From: Manduca sexta
Taxonomy: Eukaryota; Arthropoda; Insecta; Lepidoptera; Sphingidae
DNA: 64,000 nucleotides
NCBI RefSeq assembly: GCF_014839805.1
Contig: NC_051134.1
Span: 8,835,170 to 8,899,169, forward strand
Direction: 5' to 3'
Shown: in pieces, positions 12,601 through 24,600 of the stretch
Position numbering within the stretch: the first letter of the stretch is position 1
Layout of the letters: every line of letters begins with the position of its first letter
Notes under the pieces: model-generated
What the model was told of the DNA's origin: nothing
Databases searched by the model: none
What the model saw: the letters and a program-made list of their open reading frames with translations, nothing else
Program-made: the position numbers and the translations under genes

Positions 12601-15600
12601 AGGAGTGTCTCCCACTTGAAACTGGAATTGGAGCTGATCACCACCGATGATCGAGAGCTTTATGTAGTCTTGAGGACCCTGGAATTAGTAAATGGTTATC
12701 GAACGAACCTATTGAAAGCGACATCGAATTGTTAAGTTTTTTTTTTTTTTGCGTAACTGCCTTGGTTATCACCGGGGATACCCAGCTAATGGTGTACAGG
12801 CGATCCCCCGGCTTAGCAACCACGGCAGCCCCTGATGAGTTGGTGGGCCGTACTGCCATCACTGGAGGTTCGGTAGCCTCCAGCTAGGCGGTCCCAGGGC
12901 CCGGGATGAAGAAGGGAGGGCATAGAGGGAAGGACGGGAAGAGGAAGGAAGAGGAGTTATCAGGATGGCTGGAACAAGGGAAGGGAAATGTTCACAAACC
13001 CTTAGACAGACCTCAATGTGAATTTAGCAACCAAGCGGCATACGCACGAGCTGTGCGCCTAGGGTCGCGGCACATGTGCCCCCATGCATGGGCGTGCATT
13101 TGTAAGGAGACCAAGCGCACAAGAATTGCCTCGGGAGGATTGTTAAGTATTTTGATATCATTTGAAAAGGAAAAACATTCTGAAATAAAATATACGTTGC
13201 GACCATTAAATAATTAGGCAATCTGTCAACCAACTAACCTATGTAAATTATCGAAATCTTATTCGATAACAAAGATATTAGTGTGATATATACTTCTACT
13301 AACATATTATGATTATGATGCCACCTTTATGTGCCACCCTGTATACCTTGATCTGACAAATAGGAAAAATCTTATGACTTTTTTAAAACCTATCTATAGC
13401 TCAAAATTAATTCGCCACAATCTTATAAAATTGTAAGCGTTATTACCTTGGAGTGAAGAAGTACGGCGTTCTCCCTCGTCGTCTTGAACTCGAAGTAGAT
13501 GTCGCCGCTATGGCCTAGGTCGAACATCGGCAGTATGATCACCGAGTCCGATATGCGGAATGTTATCGCGTTGCTAAACAAGTCTGGAAAGATAACATAA
13601 ATTATAATATTCATAATTATATAAGTAATTTTAATTGTTATTTAGAAATAATAATTATTATTCTTATACATCGTTTTGACGTATAATACATGTAAGTTGG
13701 TTCGCCTATGTGATAAATAAAGTTTTTTTTTCTATACTAAGTTTGAGTCAAATTTATCCAACTATCGGTCTGGACTAATTTATCCGTTTCTATCTATTTA
13801 AACTGTCTTTGAACTATTGTGGTATGTTTTGAAGAATATAACAGATAATGCAATCATTGCGCGTTAGAAAACCATCAGACATTTTAGGGTGATAAATAAT
13901 AGACAAGCATATCTTACCATCTCCCTCACACAACAGCGGTCCGAGTGTGTAGCGTCCCTCTTTCTCGTCCAGATGACTGCCGGTGTCGCCGAATCGCAGC
14001 TGCTTTACCGGTAAGAATTCCTTCTCAGTAATTTCTCCGCCGTCAGATTGGAATTCTGTGGGGAAAAGGTATATTAATTATCGATATAGATATATACTGT
14101 AGGTGTAAAAAGAAAACTGCAAAAATACTTCAAAAACATTGTTGACTCACAAATTTTATCAGGCCATATATTCGTCCATAAGGTTTTATTATATAATTTT
14201 TTTATGCCAACCGATTGTGTACAAATTGATAATCGATATGAATGTACGATCGATACCATGTAAGGCACGTACCCTCCGGCTTGAGGTGCGTGTACTCAGC
14301 GTCGCAGTTGCACCACTTGGTGTTGTCGACGCAGGCGCCGAGCACGCCGCACTGGCACATGCGCGAGCCGGGCGTGGCGCCGGCCCAGTAGTCCATGCGC
14401 TGCCCCGTGCGCGACACCCACCACGCGAACGGGTGGAACGACGACTCCTCGCCTGCGCACCACACCACACATCATAAACCGTGAATACACATAATATAAT
14501 TTGAATATGAAGAGCGTGAACACTAACTAGGCGAGTTAAGCAGCCGCGAGTGTCGGCACATGTACTCGAGGCGCTGCATGCAGTTGAGCGAGCGGTTGAG
14601 CAGCGCCTCGAGCTGCTGGCGGCCGGCGTCGTAGATGATGTCCTGGCGGAAGCTGCCCGGCTCCTGGTACCCGTCCACCAGCGTGCTCACGGACGACGAG
14701 TGCTGCACGGCGGTGATAATGCGACCGTCCGCTGCGAATGATAAACCATACGAATAAATTGATTACTTGTATCGATTAATGTTATTACTCGGTAATATTT
14801 TTTTAACTAACTGCAAGAAGTAGGTTATTTCTATCAGCCCGGATGGCGACCACGGTACACAAGGTCTAAAACCCGCTATATTTGCTTATGTAACCATCAT
14901 TCGTCAGCGACTTACCACCAAGTGCAGTGGAGGAGGAGGATGTCTATATAATAAAAGTATTTGCTTTTTTTAATGACGAGACGAGTTTATTGTTCACCTT
15001 GTGGTAAGCAATATGACTGCCCACATGCAATAAAATACCATCCAACACCTTGAATTACAAAGTATTGTTTGGTTTTCCTTTGCGCTCGCCATTCTAAGAC
15101 ATGAGATGATAAGTCTTATTATGTCCAGTAGTTACACTGGCTACAAAGTCCTTCTAACCGAAACACAGTTTGATAACACCCTGCTGCTTCGCTTGTATGA
15201 ATATGTATCATGTAAGAATGTGCTGCAATGATAGTAAATATACGTACAGTAGAACTCGCAGGTGACGGGGAAGGCCGGCAGCGGGCCGGAGCCGTCCACG
15301 TCGATGTGTATCTCGGCGGAGCGCGACACCGCCTGCACGTTCTTGTACGCCTGGCACGACAGCGGGTGCACCGCTGCGAACAGAACAGTCGACCGTCACC
15401 TACCGCCACAATATGTTATACAAATAGTAGTCTGCTTGGGACTTTTTTCTAATGCGGCGATAGCCTAGTTGGGTGTGGAACGGACTGCCGAGACGAATGT
15501 CCGCAGGTTCAAATCCCAAGGGCACACACTTTGTCCCGCAATGAAATTAATCAAATAGAAAGATAGGGAGAAATCGGAAATATTAGTTGTCCACTTCCCT

Positions 15601-18600
15601 CCGTAGCAAAGCGTACTCTGCTTGTAATAAGGGACTACACCTCTCAAAAATAAAAACCCAAACTTTACTGCAGTGGTTTCTAACGTAAACCGAATCTTGA
15701 TCCACATAACAAAAAATTCCAAACTATCAACTTACATTTAATTTCATGAGTTAAATACTAAATTAAATACATTTTAATTACTTTTCTCGTTCATAGGGGT
15801 CCACCATCCCATTTTTTCAGAGCTCGAACAATATGGTCGGTATAGTAGAGTTCTTTGGAATGAAAAGGAATGAAAAGAAATTCAAGTGCCACCTCGCACA
15901 TTCCAAAAATTCTTTGGAATGTGCGAGGTGGCACTTGCCTCCAAAATTACTATCGATGTTAATTGCATTACCTTATTAATCAAGTTAATTTATTATAATA
16001 AAATCAATGTCTACCAGTGGCGAAAGATGAAATTTTCCGAAAAAGAACACCACACAACATACAGATATTAATATACATGAATGCGGTCTGCAAATCTTCT
16101 ACACAAAGGGGAGCCGGCAGGAATCGGGTTATGTGGACCCTTCGCCACCGAGGTCTACCGCTGATAAAACAATACTAAAGCATACAATATGTTAGCAGTA
16201 ACTCACAGGTATGGCAGACCGCGCCGGCGTACCCTGTCCCCTGGCAGTTGCAGGTGAACTCCTCAGCGGTCTGCGTGCAGATGCCACCATGCTCACAAGG
16301 GTTCGGGTTGCATCTGGAGAATTTAAATGATATCAATCACTACAATCACTTTGCCTAACACTGATCACTATGACTTGTTGGCTCTATAACTTTTTTTTAC
16401 AGAAAAATGAACCATCACTATCAAGCAAATATATAAAATAACACCCCTATTCATAGACGGTATTTATCTAAGGACAGAGCATTGCTATGATAATAAGTCT
16501 GTTTCTCAGTGCTGACAGCATGGCAGCCTTCGCAGTGCGAAGCCATAGGGCCGTTGTGATTGGCTAAAATTGAGATACAACTTGAATCTAACTGGGTGTC
16601 AGATAAACAAAGTTGAACAAACAGGAAGCTGTCAGATAAACAAAGCTGAAAAACAAACTTGTTATCACAGCAATGCTCCATCCTTTGATAAATAGCGTCT
16701 ATGAATAAGGGGGTAAGATAATTTATATAAGACTTATAACAGTATAACACCTGTTGGTTTTCGGACCAATGTTGAGTTTGTAATGTTATTCAGCCCCGAG
16801 TACTCACCTGTCGATCATCTGGCAGGCATCGAACACCACCTCGTTGGGACAGCAGTAGTCTTCCTTCTTCCAGTCGGTTGGCAGCCTGTAGTTGCCGTCC
16901 ACCGCTATCTTACGCATGCAGCCCACGAAGCCGCGAGGAGGCGCCTTACCACCTAGTAATACAGAAGTTAGCAGCTTTAGATGTATATTGCAAGACCCAA
17001 CAAATTCCACCTTCTCAATGACTATTTTATCTTACCAAGGGTTAGGTTATGACTCAACTAAACAAGCCATTATTGCTGGTTCTATATGCTTTAAGTCGCT
17101 ATCTAGTGTTAAAAGTAACAATTGGATATGTCTGTTTTTACAAATATTCACAGTTTAATTAAAAACGTATTGAGCACTTCTGTATACTGTGTGGGCATTA
17201 AAGCAGTTCTACACATGATAAAAGTGTGAATAAAATCAGAACTAGTTGACTTAATATCATTAAATACATAAAAAAAAAATAGACAAATGCAAATCCGTAC
17301 TATAAAAAACTGCTTCTTGCCAAATTTCCTAATTCTAAGGCAACAGGAAGTACAGGACTTACAAGTTTGTTTATCATAGCTTAGAGAGACTATAGACCCG
17401 ATTATATTATGATATTTATTTTCAAATTAATACCTCAACACGATTCTGTGAGAAAGGGTCTTGACAGACAGACAACAAAATGATCCTATAAAATTCCTTT
17501 TGAACTACAAAACCCTAAAAAAATTAATTACTATCCAAATGAAGGTAAATTGTATAGTGCGTATACGCCTCTTATGAGCCCATTGATATAAAATCAACAT
17601 AACACTCACCAGCTATATAGTAAGTGCTGCCGGTAAGGAACTTGAGCCTCTTGGAGGTGTGCACGGGTCGCCGGTCCACCGACACTGTGAGCGAGTCTAT
17701 CGCCATGGTGACCATCAGCGAATGCCATCTGCCGTCGTTGAACTGCTCCAGGTAGTTGTCCAGCTTCACTTTGGGCATGCCCTGGGTTTCCAGCTCTACT
17801 CTAACTTTACCCTCGTCTAGGTACACCTGGAAATATAAATTAGACTTGATAAACGTGGTCGTAATGTTTCTTGATAGACCAATGAGATGACGCTTTGTAA
17901 AAATGTATTGTACAATAAACGCAATAAATTATGAGTACAAAGGAAAAATGGTGGGGGTGAGTGTGTAAAAAAAATGTGTATAGTAGCCTCATAACACATG
18001 CAACCCAATAAACAATGCACATCGACTAGGTAATCAATCGCGCGAAACATCGCATTTTGGCTGTTGGTAGGATATATTTCATATCCACCCGGACAAAAGG
18101 TGTTTAAACCTGCCATAGTAGCCCACGTAAGTGTGTGTCGCGTTATGGGATCAGACTGTGTATATTGGGCTCAAACAAGCCGGCATAATTGTGTCGACTG
18201 TCGAGGGGTAATCACACCTTAAGGCGATACCTCAAGGTCCATTTTCATACATTTTGTTTCACCGTTAATCTGGGTAACTAAACAAGTATTGGCAAGTAAA
18301 GAATTTAAATTCACGTCTAGTTAGTGATTAGTTCTCGCAGTTGAAAGAAAACCGTAAAAATAATTAATAATCATGGATATCTCGGCCTTTAAAATTTCGT
18401 CATATTAAATTTTCACGTCACTTTTCTGTTAGCAGTGAAACCAACTAATCACATGTGCTCACGACTCGTGCCTCCGTAGCATACCTTGATATAGCCGTCG
18501 GTGTTGAACTTGTGGTAGACGAGCAGGCCGTGCAGCTCGTAGGTGCGGAACTCGAGCGACACGTTGAGCGTGTTGCCGCCGGAGTAGCCGCGCAGCTTCG

Positions 18601-21600
18601 CGAACGAGCCCGAGCGCAGGAACGTCACCGGCACCACCGGAGGCTCCTGCGCAGGACATGTGGGCTAGTAAACTTGATGGTGGCAGCATACTTAATGATA
18701 ATCCAGATAGCGACCACCGTACACAAGATGTAAAACGTTATGTAAGTGTTTCGCGTTCGAGTATTAACCGTGTATATTCGGTTTCAAACCGGCCGGCATA
18801 ATCGTGTCAACTGACGAAGGACAAAAATCGATAACCCACTCCACATAATATCAGGTGAAGTGAGGTTACTTTGCCGTTTGCGTATTTTTTTTTTTTTTTT
18901 TACTTATCTTCATTGTACTGGCAATTCTAACCAGACATTATAATGGGGTAAATAACAACGACGGTATAAAAAATAATAATATAATAGTAAGTGTATGATT
19001 TCATTATCAGAATTTATACAATTAGATTTGTTAACGAAGGATCAATGTGTTACTGCTTCGTCTACTGGCAATAATAACTGGACGCCATTATTAACAACGG
19101 TTTAAAAAATATAAATTAAACTGTTCAATAAATCCAATGAAGAAATAATACGTGAAGGAGTGATTTCTTTGAAACTTCTCACACATGTAATTTTATTTTC
19201 TACTTACAGGACACGCATACAGGGTGTTCACTTTCTGGAACTTGAAAGCCTCTCCCGACTCGTACCCTTGCTTCAGATCCTGGATCACATTGGTCGCGTT
19301 CAAGTACATGTTCTCGACGCAGCCCGTGAAGTTCTGGTTGACCACCAACCCTTCTTGGAAGTTTGGCACGCCTCCTATGTATAACTGAAAACAAAAAAAG
19401 TAACCCAAAATACAAAACGTTTAACATGACTTATCCAGCTGACTTGGTTATTTGTACACCTGTGAAATTGGGAGCAATAGGGGTGAGGATTCCATTCCCA
19501 GATCAAACAACTAAAATAGGTGCAACACATCTCAGTTGTCCGGAATAGGGTTACATGATAGGGTAATAGGATTGTCTCTTATTAAATAATGGGACAGATA
19601 AAGCTAAAAAAATCGGGTCAAACAGACCAGCATACTTGTGTCAATTGGCGAGGGGTAATCATCTCTCATCAGTCAATACTCTATCTGGACTCTACTCCAC
19701 TTACCATCAGCTGCAGTCTCTTTAGGTCTCTTTGCCCGTACAAAAAAAGCTTTTGAGGACAAAATCTCAGGACGAAAAAGACAGTCTTTTTTAAAGTTTT
19801 TTTTTATGGCCTCAGTAGACAAGGAAACAAACGTTCCGCCTGATGGTAAGCAGCATCCACCGCTCATGGACTAAAGCAATACTAGAGGTACAGCCAAGCC
19901 GTTGCCTTCTGGGTTGCCAATAGTAAAACTTCTATACTCACAGCCCTATTCAAGTTGAGCCTCGAGAATTCCCCTTTGATCCTGTCGCGTACAATAACTC
20001 TGTCCACAGAGAAGATGATGTCCCTTCTGTTGCGCGATATGACCACGTCGTGCCATATGTTGTCGTCGAGGAGGCTGCCCACCGACATCGACGAAGATGT
20101 ACCTGAACCTGTTGGGGGAAATGTTAGCCTTGTGTAAAATTATTTAATTTAAAAGCAAGTAATCATTAAAGTAACGGATAGTTGAAATATAGACATAACA
20201 TACAATGTGGTGTCATTACAACAAATTCTCAGATTTACATTAATTATTATGCAATGTGTACTAATTGATAGGGATGTTTTTAGTATTCTTGATTTATAAT
20301 ATTACGAATCAAATAATTATTTTGTTTATATTTACGCTTTCGTGGTTGTTTTGTATACAGGGTGTAACACAATTAATGTAACTTTTAATATGACACCGTG
20401 TATTATTATTCTGAATACAGATTTTTATTAATTTACATAATTTTTTAAAATCAATTTTTTTACTAAAATTTAACTCATGACGTCAAAATCATCAGCAACA
20501 CTCACCCAAATCGACATTCAGCACTAGTCTATTGTCCCTCAGCTGAAGCGCTATGTAGTCCCCCTGCGTCCCCCTGGAATACAAGAGCGCTCCCGACGCC
20601 GTGCTGGTCTTGAACCTGAACCTTATCACCTCGCGGGACGCCGATATGGGGTCCCGCAGGAGGTCCATCTTGACCAGAGACGAGCCGTTGAAGTACAATG
20701 TGTCGGCGACTGTTGAAAATTAAAAGCTTTTTTAAATACTTACTAAGGTATTCAAATAAACCTATTTTGCAGGTTTTTATCGCGATTTTTATATTATTAT
20801 TTTCTCTCGATGTTTCGAAGACTTTGCAGCCTTCGTGGTCACTGGACGAACTCCCATATAACACAAGTAATTATTACTAAGGTGTAAGAATTCTCAGGAT
20901 ATTCTGGTTCCTTACAAGTGATGCTGTGGTAAATAAAAGACCATGGCTTTTTTAAAACCCTATACGATATAAGTATATTACCAATCATTTAAGAGCAATA
21001 ATTCAAATGTAAGTAATTAATATTTTAGTTGGAATACTTGAAAAATGTCTTAGGACGATGAGGGCTGTTCAGCTTTGTTCAAGTTCCGATGGAGCTTCTG
21101 TTTATTGGCAGCCAATACCCATTAGCATCAGCCAAGCTACTAGCTCGTCTCGACATTCAGTAGTATTTGTCTTTTTTAAATACTGTACTACTACTACAAT
21201 TAAGGATTGTCCTCAATGAATATAAAAAATATTTTGTTAATGTTTACCATAATCACATCCGTACAGCTCGACCCTCATGGATATCTTGTCGCGCCACCGC
21301 ATCGGGTTGATGCGAATGAACTGCGCTATGATCGGCACTTCGAACTCATTCTTCTGTACTGTGTTGCCGTCCACGTTGCCTTCGAACATCTGGTGGGTTA
21401 TAGTTTGATATATTACTGTATTAGCTTTTGCTCGCGGCTTATAATTTCCCGGGATAAACAGCTTATAACCTTCCCAGGGTCTTAAACCTCCATACCAAAT
21501 TACATAAAAATCCGTTTAGTAGATTTTGAGAAAATCGATAACATACAGACAGACAGAAAAGGGGACTATTTTATAATACGTGTATATTATAGGCTAAATC

Positions 21601-24600
21601 AAATCTTATTCGTGTATAAATGTATATAGATGTTGTTAGTAAATGCAAAAACCGCCCACGGATTTGTTTGTATGTTTAGCATGAAGAGCATGACCTCAAT
21701 AAACATATAAATCTCTCTTTACAGTTAATAAAATCAAAATGAAGAAAATGAGACTTTTACAAATTGTATACGATTCTTTCTTACTGATCATAAGATAGGT
21801 ACTAGTTATGTATATGCTAAAGTATCGGCACGCTATGATGGCCGTTTTGACTGATCACTCATCAATAATTCATACCTACATAGAAGAAGCTAATTGTTGT
21901 ACAATACTGTCAATAGTGACGTTTATAGAATGAATTATTCGGTTATGGTAAAACCCAAACACGCTATTTTTGGTGCCAACGTTGCACGTATCGCTTAGTG
22001 ATGCGCACCTACTTATATAAAACAGTGCACTAAGTACAAAAATCGCGAACGGGTGCACCATAATTAACATAAAATTTGTTAAAATTATTTCTAACATTTG
22101 TACTGAACATTTATAAACCTTTGAACAGTTTATCGCGTGCATTAATTATTTAACCCAATCCGAAACCCCACATTTTGGTCCTTCAAGCCGGAATTCTACG
22201 ACACATCTCGTCACTTATATGATCGTTTGCCAGCAAAACTTTTACCTAAAGCAAACTCGCGTAGTTCGTATTCATTTTATTCATTCGTGGCAATATTCAG
22301 TTTATTGAAATATATGAAACAAACATTTTTATTTTTACTTTTAATCAGCTACTGTGATTTACAATATTCCAAGATAAAAATCCTGAACATATTCCGTGTG
22401 CCAAACATATAAATCAGTTCAACGGTTTAAGCATGGCTGGCTAACCCTAGAACATGCTACATCCATCATCACAAACTACATTAATTTAAGAATTCTAATG
22501 CACAATACTGAAGACTCCACATTAACCACCATTTCTATAAATAACAAAGGACATCTAAAGTGATTTATTCATAGCAATGCTACCCTTGCATGACACTAGA
22601 CTGGCAGGACGCCAGGCCGCGGAGGAAAACAAGGGAAATATAGCACAACTATGGATTTCTATAAACAATGCAATAATCGTACATCGTTACTAATATGAAG
22701 CTGAAGATTTTATTTCTTTGACCGCGCCAATATACGGAGAGCTGGTAGACATTTTGGGCAAAATGTTTAAGTTAATGTAAAACATTGATAAAACTGTTTT
22801 TAGTTATACCTGAATATAATAATGCAGACCTGGCTGAACGGTTATAGATTTTAAACGACCCTTAGAATAGTAAAGAGCAAAATTTATATTACCAAAATAT
22901 AAATCGAAGAATTTTGAAATTTCAATAACAGAATTTAGCAAAGAAATGTTTTAAACACTGAAGCAAAATTAGCCCTTTCCTTTAATTTTTCGCATGTGAT
23001 TTTTTCTCAGAATTTGATCTTTATTAGCGGCAATATCAAACGGTGTAATGATGTTTTTTTTTTTTTCAAAATAATTGTGGGTGTAAACTATGTAACGCAG
23101 TCATAATATTATGTCGTATTATTTCTAAATTGCCTTCAATGCTACATTTAATGTGCTCATTGCATTTATTTAGGTCAACCAGAAATATGTTTCACGAAGG
23201 CCTATTACATGTTTTACCCAATCATCTGCATGCAAGACCGTTTAGTCATAAAAAAATCTTTAAATACATTTAACGAGTATTTAACTACGACTTACAAATG
23301 AAACAAGTATAATATAAATAAGTATTTGTCATAGGAATATTGTAATTAAGTTTCAAAACTGTTGTAATTTTTTATAGAGGAAATATAAAATATTGCCTTC
23401 GATAGTACGCATTACACAGGCTGTGGCATCGATATTTGGCAACTACTTACGTATTTAAGTCTGCCAAAAAAAGGATGTCTCGTTATATTTCATACAGAAT
23501 AAATAATTTTATTGCGGACATAAATACGAAGATTAAAGTTGTAAATTGTACACAAAAATCTTCAACAGAAGCTTGTAAATATTTTTGCAATAAAAAAAAT
23601 AATTAAGCAAATCCTGTCATAGTATAATCCATGTTATCTTCATGAAAGTTTTCCAGGATAAAAAATTGAGTGCAAAGAATATTATAGGATATCAATGAAA
23701 GCCCATTATTTAGTATAAAAGCATACCGAAGGGCATTACTAAGGTAATCATAGTCATATTAATAGACAATAATTAATTATTAGAGCTAAAGTTAATATCA
23801 CCATCCCCATTGTTATTTTCTATAAAATTTAATATTTAATTAGATCATGACAACATAAATTAAATCTTGTTTAAAAAATCTTTGATACTTTCGTCTTCAT
23901 TGTAGTCATAATGAGTGCTTCTAGGCTCTGAAATTACGTGGAATCATTATGTTATCTCACTTCACCAGAAAGAACCCACTCTCCACCTTCTTTCCCATTC
24001 TAACTCACCTGCGCAAACCCATCAGCGCTCGCCACATCCCTCCAGCTCTCACCATCATCGGAATACTGCAGCATATATTCTGTTACATACTCGTCGGTCG
24101 CGTACCGCCCCCTGGTGGCGATGCCGCGCAGCTCCATGCGCTTGCGCAGGTTCACCGTGAGCTGCTGGTAATACGAGCTTTCCTGCGCCGTCCATGCCGA
24201 CGTACCTTCACCGGTGTTTGTTTGTTAGTTTGTGCTTTTGGGGTACAATTCTGACGTGACAGTGAAATTTAGCAACAGTTTCTTTTTTATTAATATTTTT
24301 TGGAATTCGTTTATAATATTTATGAGGTGTGTTAACTGCCATACATAATTATTGCATCGATTTATTTTTCAAATACTATAACTTTAAATAGTTACTTTAT
24401 AAGTTTAAATTAATTGTCTGGAACGTTTTTATAAATACTTATTATGAGCGTTATAGTGTTTGCACATTTTAATGTATTTAGTATTTGCCAGATTTAGACG
24501 AAACAAATATGACTTTAATTCGTACATAAATAATTAATTCATGGACTTTTTGGATTAAAATACAAATTTCACACATTGAAAATTGGCCTTAATTTCATTG

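Noticed and set aside
12906..13217. 103-codon frame starting [12 protein letters not shown]
   Set aside because: Lies mostly within the minus-strand poly(A) retroposon and crosses its target duplication.
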